DNA of 5,345 nt, from contig JAPYQV010000232.1 of the NCBI GenBank assembly GCA_029937205.1, forward strand, positions 1-5,345, read 5' to 3'. The notes below the pieces were generated by a model. It saw nothing but the letters and a program-made list of their open reading frames with translations. It was not told the origin of the DNA and did not search any database. Source of the stretch: Alphaproteobacteria bacterium (GTDB lineage: Bacteria > Pseudomonadota > Alphaproteobacteria > UBA828). Below are positions 1 through 5,345 of this stretch, piece by piece (the first letter of the stretch is position 1; each line of letters begins with the position of its first letter). The translations under genes were made by a program, and so were the position numbers.

Positions 1-21
1 GAGTTGCCCCTGAGCCGTCCG

Positions 22-1914
22 CTATAGTTCACCCGCGAGGCCGAGCTTTTCCAGTGTATCTGCACTCGGCCGGCCAGTTTCCTCCCAACCCATGTGACCG
101 TAGTAATCTTGCACCATGCCCTTCAGGTGCGGCTTGATCGTCTTGCCTGCTGCCCTGCCCTCGGTCGGCGCTTCCAACAAGCGGTCGGAAACGTCAAATT
201 CGTCGGCGGCGGTAAATCCTCGTTTGAGGGCGATAATGCGTTGCATATTGATCAGGCGCTCGCCGACCGCCAACGCTTCGTCGCCGTCGAAGTCGTCCCA
301 ACCGGTGGCCAACGCGATCGCCTTGGCGGAGTTGGGCAGCACATCCTTGACGCCCCAACAGGCAAACCAGCAGACACCGAGGGAATCTTCCCAGAGCTTC
401 TTCGCCTGCGTCTTGGCTACGGCCTCGGCCTTGCCTTCCCGGATGAAAGGCTCGGCAATTTCCGTATAGCCGAGATCGGGCTCGGTGGTCCATGCGTCAA
501 CGCCTGGGCCTTGCCAGCAAACGCCGGCGCCGGCGACAATCTGACCCAGCAACACACTCCAGGCAGGACGCCAATCATGTAAATTGATGCCGCCGCCACG
601 AATGTGCAAAACACAGGCCTCGGCCGGTGGGCCCAACAGCGCCGCCGCTTCCTTGAGGCCCTTGGCCAGCACGCGCCCGCCGAATCCCTCGCCTGTGCAC
701 ATCTGGTCGATGAGCGTCATCGCGGCGTCGAAATTTCCCCAGTTCAGCTCGAGGCCGCCGGTATCCTGGGGCGACAGCAACTCGCGTTCGTAAAGCTCGT
801 AACACATGCCCATCAGGGCGCCAGCGACCGAAGAATCGATTCCCATACCGTCGAAATGATCGGTCAACGCCAGCGCTTCGTCGGGATCCTCGATACCGAT
901 CATCGCCGCAGCGCCCTCAATATTCTCACCACCGCCGCACATGCTGGCGGTAAAGCCGGCAAATTTGCCGCTGTTGATGGTGCAGTCATAAGCGCAGGCG
1001 ATGCTGCAATTGTAGGATTCCTTCGGCGTCACGGTCCAATCCTCGGCCGCACGGTCGACGAACTTTTGAGCATATCCTTCGCCCCAATTCGGATCGGTCA
1101 AATTCTTGCAGCCAATCATGCTCTCCGCGGCGACATAGGTGTAAATGCGCGTGATGCCGCCGTCCTTTAGAAGCGAACCAACGGCCGGCATACCTTCGCC
1201 CGGCTTGCGTTCGGCGGTTATGGCGTCATCCCATTTCTTCGTCACATCAGCGAAGGCGTTGGCATCGTTAAGTGCCGGCGTGCCGGTGCCGCGCACCGCC
1301 ACCGCCTTGAGCATCTTGGAGCCCATGACGGCGCCAACGCCACCTTTATGCGCCCCGTGATTGCGGTCATTTTTGACCGACGCACCATGCAGCATGGCTT
1401 CGCCTGCCGGGCCGATGCAGGCGACACTGATCTTCTCTTCATCCCCCAATTCACGTTTTATCATGCGCTCCGTGTCGCGCGTGTTCTTCCCCCAAATATG
1501 GGAGGCGTCGCGGATTTCAACTTTGTCGTCGTCGATCCACAGGTAAACCGGCTTATCCGCCTTGCCTTTGAAAACGATGCCGTCATATCCGGCATGTTTG
1601 AGATAGGCCGCCCAAAATCCATGGCTATGTCCGGTCGCCACCGCGTAAGGCGTGTCATAATTCAAACAAACCACCGCCATATTGGACGAGCTGGGCGCCG
1701 ATGTCCCCGCCAGCGGGCCGTTCATCATCATAAATGGCGCGTCCGCGTCTGTCGCTTTCATGCCAGCGTGGGTTTCATCCATGATGATCCGCATGGCCAA
1801 ACCGATGCCGCCGACATACTTCCGCAGCATGGCCTCATCGGTTAATGGCTCGGTCTCGCAGCGACCGCTGGTGAGATCAACTCGAAGAAGTTTTCCCGCA
1901 TAACCGCCAAGCAT
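22..1914 (-). CDS. Aldehyde:ferredoxin oxidoreductase (AOR)-family tungsten/molybdopterin enzyme, non-canonical
   Basis: Full-length AOR-family protein of 630 residues, close to the usual 600-650. Such enzymes carry a bis-pterin W (or Mo) centre plus a [4Fe-4S] cluster in the cytoplasm and usually oxidise aldehydes to acids. Visible: N-terminal MLGGYAGKLLRVDLTSG; NGPLAGTSAPSSS at 65-77; KGGVGAVMGSKMLKAV at 190-205; the two pterin-binding DxxGx(C/D) motifs, DGMGID at 355-360 and DSLGVC at 510-515; and the typical tail YYGHMGW...GRPSADTLEKLGL at 604-627. C515 should be a cluster ligand. Oddities: the usual CxxCxxxC is S300-x2-C303-x3-C307 with an extra C311, and W467 sits where the active-site His is expected. 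The start is the Met preceded by GGGAGA six bases away; the frame stays open another 43 codons upstream, but that stretch overlaps the dehydrogenase and does not resemble AOR. Third gene of the leftward cluster. Family membership is firm; substrate and metal are unknown. BamB-like chemistry is an alternative to aldehyde oxidation. Confidence 0.93.
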   Translation of the reverse strand: MLGGYAGKLLRVDLTSGRCETEPLTDEAMLRKYVGGIGLAMRIIMDETHAGMKATDADAPFMMMNGPLAGTSAPSSSNMAVVCLNYDTPYAVATGHSHGFWAAYLKHAGYDGIVFKGKADKPVYLWIDDDKVEIRDASHIWGKNTRDTERMIKRELGDEEKISVACIGPAGEAMLHGASVKNDRNHGAHKGGVGAVMGSKMLKAVAVRGTGTPALNDANAFADVTKKWDDAITAERKPGEGMPAVGSLLKDGGITRIYTYVAAESMIGCKNLTDPNWGEGYAQKFVDRAAEDWTVTPKESYNCSIACAYDCTINSGKFAGFTASMCGGGENIEGAAAMIGIEDPDEALALTDHFDGMGIDSSVAGALMGMCYELYERELLSPQDTGGLELNWGNFDAAMTLIDQMCTGEGFGGRVLAKGLKEAAALLGPPAEACVLHIRGGGINLHDWRPAWSVLLGQIVAGAGVCWQGPGVDAWTTEPDLGYTEIAEPFIREGKAEAVAKTQAKKLWEDSLGVCWFACWGVKDVLPNSAKAIALATGWDDFDGDEALAVGERLINMQRIIALKRGFTAADEFDVSDRLLEAPTEGRAAGKTIKPHLKGMVQDYYGHMGWEETGRPSADTLEKLGLAGEL

Positions 1915-1920
1915 ATCGTC

Positions 1921-1926
1921 TCTCCC
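1921..1926 (-). promoter_or_regulatory. Shine-Dalgarno GGGAGA that fixes the AOR start
   Basis: The minus strand reads GGGAGA, then GACGAT, then ATG at 1914. This supports the internal Met over the upstream in-frame Met at 2043, which lies inside the acyl-CoA dehydrogenase gene. The enoyl-CoA hydratase has the same hexamer at the same six-base spacing. Confidence 0.8.
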
Positions 1927-1999
1927 AAATAAGTTAAGGTTATGAAATCCTGTTTCGATAAAGTGTAGCAAATTTAGAACACGGGAGTCCTGCGCCGCC

Positions 2000-2013
2000 T
2001 TGATTTGGGTCAA
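2000..2013 (-). promoter_or_regulatory. FNR/FixK/Anr-type box upstream of the AOR gene
   Basis: Read on the coding (minus) strand the site is TTGAC-CCAA-ATCAA, nine of ten matches to the FNR/FnrL/FixK consensus TTGAT-N4-ATCAA. It begins one base after the dehydrogenase stop codon, and its centre lies about 92 bases from the AOR start codon, a sensible distance for a promoter with a leader of about 50 bases. With equal base frequencies a site this good is expected roughly 0.003 times by chance in a 100-base spacer (my estimate). Binding is inferred, not shown. Confidence 0.55.
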
Positions 2014-2017
2014 ATCA
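2001..2017. repeat. Perfect 7-bp inverted repeat spanning the acyl-CoA dehydrogenase stop codon
   Basis: TGATTTG-GGT-CAAATCA: two 7-base arms with a 3-base centre. The right arm contains the whole stop codon (2015-2017). In the leftward transcript it could form a short hairpin between the second and third genes. It has few G-C pairs and no following T-run, so it is not a factor-independent terminator. It largely overlaps the FNR-type box and may simply reflect that site's symmetry. Confidence 0.5.
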
Positions 2018-3187
2018 GTAGCCGCGCGCCATGCCCAATTCATGAATTGAAATGTAATTCAAAATCATCTCTTCCGAGATTGGTGCGAAGCGGAACAAGC
2101 GGGCGTCGCGCCATAAGCGCTCGACATGCATTTCCTTAGCATATCCCATGCCACCCATGGTCTGCATGGCACGCTCAATGCCTTCGGCTGCCGCCTGGGC
2201 GGCGATCAATTTTGCCATATTGGCTTGCCCGCCAAATTCCTCACCGGCGTCAAACAAGACGGCGGCCTTATGGTTCATGGCGCTCGCGCATTCGATTTCG
2301 GCATGCGCCTGGGCGAGCGGAAACTGCAGACCCTGGTAGGAGGAAATCGCACGCTCGCCAAATATCTTGCGTTGATTGGCGTAATCGACGGCCAAGCCAA
2401 GCGCCAGATGAACCGCGCCAACGAGACCGGCGGTGGTCACAATGCGCTCCGTATTGAGCACGTCGAGCAATTCCTTCCAGCCGCCATGCAGGGTGCCGAC
2501 CAATTCATCGCCGTGCACCGGCGTATTGTCGAAGAACACGTTGCTGGCCGGAACGCAGCGTGTGCCGACCTTGTCTATTGCCTGATGGCTCACGCCCTCG
2601 CGCGCCACATCGATCAAGAACATGGTGATTCCGTCGGTCTTGCGCACCGTATCTTCCTTCTTTTTGGTGCGTGCAATGACGAGCATTTTTTCCGCCTGGG
2701 GCACCGCAGAAATCCAAATCTTTTGCCCGTTCAGACGCCAGCCATTGCCATCCGCCTCGGCGAAGGTGCGCACTTCAAGGCTGTTGGTCCCGGCATCGGG
2801 CTCGGTTAAGGCCATGCAGCAACCGATCTCGCCGGAAATGATTTTTGGCAATACGGTGCGGCGCATCTCATCGCTGCCATATTTGGAAATCGAAACACCG
2901 CCGAAGATCGGGTTGAGCATAAAGAGTTGAGACAGGGTGCTGCCGGCGCCGCCTTTGCACAGAGCCTCGACAATCAGAGCCATCTCCAACATGCCAAGGC
3001 CGGCGCCGCCATGTTCCTCGGCAAGCGCCACGCCGCAAAACCCCGCATCGCAAATCGCCTGCCACATTTCAGAGGGGTAATCGCCCGCCTCGTCCAGCTT
3101 ACGCCAATAATCGACACCATACTGTTCGCCGATCCTGGTCGCCGTTTCGATCATCAATTCCTGCTCTTCGCTGAGGCGGAAATCCAT
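2015..3187 (-). CDS. Acyl-CoA dehydrogenase (FAD flavoprotein)
   Basis: Complete 390-residue acyl-CoA dehydrogenase, the normal length for the family. It oxidises an acyl-CoA to the trans-2-enoyl-CoA in the cytoplasm using FAD, with electrons normally passing to electron transfer flavoprotein. Visible: N-terminal helical domain from MDFRLSEEQ; the FAD/substrate signature MALTEPDAGTNS at 125-136; WIS at 158-160; R273 in QRKIFGERAISSYQGLQ; and QTMGGMGYAKEMHVERLWRD at 342-361. The MCAD-type catalytic Glu nine residues after R360 is absent (P369 in RFAPISEEM). E247 in LNTERIV aligns with the catalytic Glu of isovaleryl-CoA dehydrogenase (LDLERLV), so it is the likely base. The start lies 3 bp after the hydratase stop with only a poor Shine-Dalgarno, which suggests translational coupling. 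Chain length or branching of the substrate cannot be told; a branched or unusual acyl-CoA is possible. Confidence 0.95.
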   Translation of the reverse strand: MDFRLSEEQELMIETATRIGEQYGVDYWRKLDEAGDYPSEMWQAICDAGFCGVALAEEHGGAGLGMLEMALIVEALCKGGAGSTLSQLFMLNPIFGGVSISKYGSDEMRRTVLPKIISGEIGCCMALTEPDAGTNSLEVRTFAEADGNGWRLNGQKIWISAVPQAEKMLVIARTKKKEDTVRKTDGITMFLIDVAREGVSHQAIDKVGTRCVPASNVFFDNTPVHGDELVGTLHGGWKELLDVLNTERIVTTAGLVGAVHLALGLAVDYANQRKIFGERAISSYQGLQFPLAQAHAEIECASAMNHKAAVLFDAGEEFGGQANMAKLIAAQAAAEGIERAMQTMGGMGYAKEMHVERLWRDARLFRFAPISEEMILNYISIHELGMARGY

Positions 3188-3190
3188 TGC

Positions 3191-3973
3191 TCAGGTACCG
3201 TTGAACGTTGCGTCGCGTTTTTCCAGAAAAGCGCTGCAACCCTCGTGCGCATCCGCGCTATCGAGGGTGAGGCTCACCATCGCCTGTTCATGGGCGAGGG
3301 CAGACGGCAGTGCCATATCCGCGCCAGCGGCAAGCGTGCGCTTCAGCAGCTTGAGCGCGAGCGGAGATTTATGAGCGATCTTATCCGCCAGCGCCTTGCA
3401 CGCCGGCAGAAGCTCATCGGCCGCTACCACACGATTAGCAAGGCCGAGTGCAACCGCTTCTTCGGCACTCACATGTTCGCCAGCAAACATAAGTTCCTTT
3501 GCCTGACACAAGGGTATTTGCCGAATCAGACGCTGCGTGCCACCTGCTCCCGGGAACAGACCCAGTTTGATTTCCGGGACGCCGACCCGGGCGGCATCGG
3601 AAACGATTCTAATATCGAGCACCAGCATAAGCTCCGCACCGCCACCCAGCGCCCAACCATTGACGGCACCGATTGTCGGCTTGTCACAGAGCTCAATACG
3701 CCGGAACACGCGATGAATATACTCGGCAAACTCAATGTAATGCGCCAACCCCTGGCGCGAATTCAGATCGGCAATGTCGCCACCAGCGACGAAGGCCTTA
3801 CCCGCGCCGGTAAAAATGATCACGCGGACAGCGGAATCAGCCTCCAGTTTTGCCAGCGCTTCTTCCATCGCTTCCAGGGTCGCAAGGTCAAGCGCATTCA
3901 GTTTTTCGGGCCGGTTGATGGTGATAAAACCGATCGCGCCCTCAACACTGCTCAGAATTGCCGACTCGGACAT
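3191..3973 (-). CDS. Enoyl-CoA hydratase (crotonase family)
   Basis: Complete 260-residue crotonase-fold protein, the usual length for a single-domain enoyl-CoA hydratase, which adds water across a 2-enoyl-CoA. Visible: VEGAIGFITINRPEKLNAL near the N terminus; the first oxyanion-hole segment AFVAGGDI at 60-67; the second, GWALGGGAEL, at 106-115; and VPEIKLGLFPGAGGTQRL at 132-149. Both catalytic acids of rat mitochondrial hydratase (E144, E164) are conserved as E114 (GGGAEL) and E134 (VPEI), so true hydratase activity is likely rather than isomerase-only or hydrolase activity. First gene of the leftward cluster, with GGGAGA six bases before ATG. It overlaps nothing and is followed after 3 bp by the acyl-CoA dehydrogenase, the preceding step in beta-oxidation. 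Substrate specificity is not readable; family members also serve aromatic-acid and carnitine pathways. Confidence 0.95.
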   Translation of the reverse strand: MSESAILSSVEGAIGFITINRPEKLNALDLATLEAMEEALAKLEADSAVRVIIFTGAGKAFVAGGDIADLNSRQGLAHYIEFAEYIHRVFRRIELCDKPTIGAVNGWALGGGAELMLVLDIRIVSDAARVGVPEIKLGLFPGAGGTQRLIRQIPLCQAKELMFAGEHVSAEEAVALGLANRVVAADELLPACKALADKIAHKSPLALKLLKRTLAAGADMALPSALAHEQAMVSLTLDSADAHEGCSAFLEKRDATFNGT

Positions 3974-3979
3974 GTCTAT

Positions 3980-3985
3980 TCTCCC
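3980..3985 (-). promoter_or_regulatory. Shine-Dalgarno of the enoyl-CoA hydratase
   Basis: GGGAGA on the minus strand, six bases before ATG at 3973. It supports that start and marks the first ribosome binding site of the leftward transcript. Confidence 0.75.
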
Positions 3986-4030
3986 TGGGTGCCTCCGGAA
4001 CCGCTTGCCCGGACCGGCGGGTTATGGTTT

Positions 4031-4082
4031 TTCTATGGTCAACAAAGCTTAGTGAATTCTATGGTCAACAAAGCTTAGTGAA
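4031..4082. repeat. Two perfect 26-bp tandem direct repeats
   Basis: Copy 1 is 4031-4056 and copy 2 is 4057-4082, identical at every base and directly abutting. Each unit begins TTCTATGGTC, contains AAGCTT and ends TTAGTGAA. The junction makes GAATTC at 4054-4059. Homology stops sharply on both sides (base 4030 differs; after 4083 the match ends). The period of 26 bp is about 2.5 helical turns, so equivalent bases of the two copies lie on roughly opposite faces of the DNA. The ends form a small dyad (TTC...GAA), but the unit is not a clear palindrome. It lies 28-79 bases upstream of the ligase start, so a duplicated operator or a recent slippage duplication are both possible. Confidence 0.95.
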
Positions 4083-4109
4083 TAAAACCTCGCAAGCAAT
4101 GGACGCGAC

Positions 4110-5345
4110 ATGAGTGAGTGGTTCCCAAAACAGAGACTTGGCGACCTGCCGGCCCAGGCGGCGCACCTCTATGGTGAACGCGAAGCGCTGTGCTTTGAGG
4201 ACCAGCGCTGGAGCTACGCCGAGTTTGATGCGGAAGTGGACCGTATCGCCCGCGGCTTGATCGGTATTGGCGTTGAACATGGTGAACATGTCGCGCTATG
4301 GATGCTCAATCGCTCCGAATGGCTGTTTCTTATGTATGCCGTCGCCAAAATCGGCGCGGTTCTGGTGCCGCTCAACACGCGCTACCGGACCGCTGATGTT
4401 GCCTACACGGTGAAGCAATCGGATAGCGCAACTTGGATTTCCATGGACCGTTCCGGGCCGGTCGATTATCTCGCCATGGTGCGTGAAAATCTGCCGGATT
4501 TTAGCGCGGCGGGAAGACAAGATGAATTTCCAATGCTGCGCCGTGTGGTTCTGTTTGGCGACGCAGCAGAAGCCGGCATGTTGGGCTGGGAAGAAATGCT
4601 GAAGGTGGGAGAAGCAATCAGCGACGGTGAACTTGCGCGTCGTGCCGAGGCTGTCGAGCCGGAAGATGTCGTCACGCTCTGTTACACCTCCGGCACCACG
4701 GGGCGTCCCAAGGGCGTGATGCACAGCCACGTTATCATCCGCAGTGTGGTCGACAGGGTTAACCGCTGCGGCGTCACTTTCACCGACGCCATCGTCAACA
4801 ATTTGCCGATGTTCCACATTTACAGCTTTAGCGAATCCGCCATGGTCGCCATTGTGTCCGGCGCGCGGCAAATTCTGATGGAGAGTTTTGACGCGGCCGA
4901 GACCTTGCGTTTGGTGGAGGCAGAGCGCGCCACCATCATCCATGGTTTCGATACCCACTATAAGGATATGCTCGACTGTCAGGCGCGTGACAAACGCAAT
5001 CTTTCGTCACTGCGCTTTTGCACCTTTCCCTCAGGCATGGATAATTCCATTCCTATCTCGCGGCGCAGCCACCGGGAATTTGCGCCGACGATCTCGGGCT
5101 GGGGCATGAGCGAGGCCTGGGCCTTTGCCGCTTGCTCATATGCCAATTCCACCGAGGAGCAACGCTGCGAAGCTTCCGGCTTTCCCCAGCCGGGGATTGA
5201 GCTTCGTATTATCGATCCGGCGGACGGTAGAGAGCTACCCATAGGCGAACAGGGTGAGCTTCTGGTGCGCGGTTATCAAGTTATGAAAGGCTACTACAAC
5301 ATGCCGGAGGAAACGGTGGCAGCGATCGATGCGGAAGGTTGGATG
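4110..5345 (+). CDS. AMP-forming acyl-CoA synthetase/ligase (ANL superfamily), 3' end outside the window
   Basis: An open frame of 412 codons from ATG at 4110 to the window edge with no stop. It activates a carboxylic acid with ATP to an acyl-adenylate and then to acyl-CoA. Visible: N-terminal WSYAEFD at 34-40; the ATP-binding P-loop YTSGTTGRPKGVMHSH at 192-207; LPMFHIYSFSE at 232-242 (A4 region); GWGMSEA at 330-336 (A5, usually GYGxTE); GFPQPGIELRIIDP at 357-370; GELLVRGYQVMKGYYNMPEET at 382-402. The break falls just before the expected TGD motif and hinge; the C-terminal domain with its catalytic Lys (usually another 100-130 residues) is missing only because the window ends. The start is certain: an in-frame TAA at 4083-4085 precedes it and no other start codon lies between. 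The Shine-Dalgarno is weak (GGA at 4101-4103). It diverges from the hydratase/dehydrogenase/AOR genes and probably makes their CoA-ester substrate. Acyl specificity is unknown; carnitine-CoA-ligase-like and fatty or aromatic acid ligases are all possible. Confidence 0.93.
   Translation, partial: MSEWFPKQRLGDLPAQAAHLYGEREALCFEDQRWSYAEFDAEVDRIARGLIGIGVEHGEHVALWMLNRSEWLFLMYAVAKIGAVLVPLNTRYRTADVAYTVKQSDSATWISMDRSGPVDYLAMVRENLPDFSAAGRQDEFPMLRRVVLFGDAAEAGMLGWEEMLKVGEAISDGELARRAEAVEPEDVVTLCYTSGTTGRPKGVMHSHVIIRSVVDRVNRCGVTFTDAIVNNLPMFHIYSFSESAMVAIVSGARQILMESFDAAETLRLVEAERATIIHGFDTHYKDMLDCQARDKRNLSSLRFCTFPSGMDNSIPISRRSHREFAPTISGWGMSEAWAFAACSYANSTEEQRCEASGFPQPGIELRIIDPADGRELPIGEQGELLVRGYQVMKGYYNMPEETVAAIDAEGWM

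Larger units (their letters stand above)
1915..2014 (-). promoter_or_regulatory. AT-rich spacer between the acyl-CoA dehydrogenase and AOR genes, possible internal promoter
   Basis: These 100 bases contrast with the 3-bp gap between the other two genes of the cluster and are AT-rich compared with the flanking genes. The spacer begins with an FNR-type box (2000-2013) and ends with the AOR ribosome binding site. If the box were a class II site centred near -41.5, the -10 region would fall around 1972-1978 on the minus strand. TCTAAA is there, matching TATAAT at four of six positions, which is weak. TACACT (1967-1962) is another candidate but does not fit the spacing. No GC-rich hairpin with a T-run is seen, so there is no evidence of a terminator, and read-through from the upstream genes is expected. 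Confidence 0.45.
3974..4109. promoter_or_regulatory. Divergent intergenic region between the hydratase cluster and the acyl-CoA ligase
   Basis: The 136 bases must hold the promoters of both the leftward three-gene cluster and the rightward ligase. The left half (about 3986-4020) is GC-rich and includes a weak dyad, TCCGG (3994-3998) and CCGGA (4009-4013), in the hydratase leader. The right half is AT-rich and filled by the 26-bp tandem repeat. Candidate hexamers exist, such as TAGAAT and TTGACC on the minus strand within the repeats, but none pairs with a partner at 16-18 bp spacing, so I do not assign promoter boxes. Confidence 0.6.

Noticed and set aside
6..11. AGGGGC on the minus strand just after the AOR stop, possibly a ribosome binding site for a following gene.
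   Set aside because: No start codon lies within the window, so a further gene cannot be shown.
523..534. Palindrome GCCGGCGCCGGC inside the AOR gene.
   Set aside because: Simple consequence of alternating Ala/Gly codons in a GC-rich gene.
604..1170. Several plus-strand frames opposite the AOR gene (for example 94-582, 604-1170, 1348-1845).
   Set aside because: Antisense shadows of a GC-rich gene with no family resemblance.
1915..2043. A 43-residue N-terminal extension of the AOR frame beginning at the upstream Met (2043).
   Set aside because: It overlaps the end of the acyl-CoA dehydrogenase, has no good ribosome binding site and does not look like AOR; MLGGYAGKLL with GGGAGA in front is the typical family start.
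2036..2049. Perfect 14-bp palindrome CAATTCATGAATTG near the end of the dehydrogenase gene.
   Set aside because: It encodes part of the common IHELG-type C terminus of this dehydrogenase group, so codon content explains it.
2927..4078. A 383-codon plus-strand open frame antisense to the dehydrogenase and hydratase genes.
   Set aside because: Composition is shadow-like (rich in His, Arg and Gln), no recognisable domain, and it lies opposite two clearly conserved enzymes; its last codons only happen to enter the 26-bp repeats.
4035..4078. Each 26-bp repeat encodes the five-codon mini-frame MVNKA followed by TAG, and ATG at 4099 gives a four-codon frame ending on the ligase start (ATGA overlap).
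   Set aside because: Frames this short arise easily by chance, none has a clear ribosome binding site, and the two repeat copies are not in the same frame. A leader-peptide role is not excluded but not supported.
4034..4082. Possible FadR-like operator (TGGTC) or FNR half-sites (TTGAC on the minus strand) in the repeats.
   Set aside because: Only one half of either consensus is present in each unit; the partner half-sites do not match.
4296..4958. A 220-codon minus-strand open frame.
   Set aside because: It lies wholly inside the acyl-CoA ligase on the opposite strand and has no recognisable motif; the ligase frame explains this DNA.

Overview
The window looks like accessory catabolic DNA from a Gram-negative bacterium, most likely an alphaproteobacterium. 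That placement is an inference from base composition (GC in the high 50s by eye, not counted), GGGAGA ribosome binding sites, the style of the acyl-CoA dehydrogenase and ligase, and an FNR/FixK-type site. It holds four protein genes and no RNA gene, mobile element or CRISPR array that I can see.

Layout. Three genes read leftward on the minus strand: an enoyl-CoA hydratase (3191-3973), an acyl-CoA dehydrogenase (2015-3187, only 3 bp after the hydratase stop) and an aldehyde:ferredoxin oxidoreductase (AOR)-family tungsten/molybdopterin enzyme (22-1914). A 100-bp AT-rich spacer separates the AOR gene from the dehydrogenase. A fourth gene, an AMP-forming acyl-CoA ligase, starts at 4110 on the plus strand, diverges from the others and runs off the right edge with no stop. 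The 136-bp divergent intergenic region (3974-4109) contains two perfect, directly abutting 26-bp repeats (4031-4082).

How the genes may work together (inference). The ligase would activate a carboxylic acid to its CoA thioester, the dehydrogenase would make the 2,3-enoyl-CoA, and the hydratase would add water. The AOR-family protein either oxidises an aldehyde to the acid that feeds the ligase, or acts as a redox enzyme on a pathway intermediate, as the AOR-related benzoyl-CoA reductase subunit BamB does. The substrate cannot be read from the sequence.

The most notable points are: (i) a near-consensus FNR/FixK/Anr box (TTGACCCAAATCAA read on the minus strand) just after the dehydrogenase stop and upstream of the AOR gene, suggesting extra low-oxygen control of the oxygen-sensitive metalloenzyme; (ii) an AOR homologue in which the first expected cluster cysteine is Ser, an extra Cys follows, and the position of the catalytic His appears to be Trp; (iii) an acyl-CoA dehydrogenase that lacks the MCAD-position catalytic Glu but has a Glu at the isovaleryl-CoA dehydrogenase position; (iv) the exact 26-bp tandem repeat in the divergent control region.
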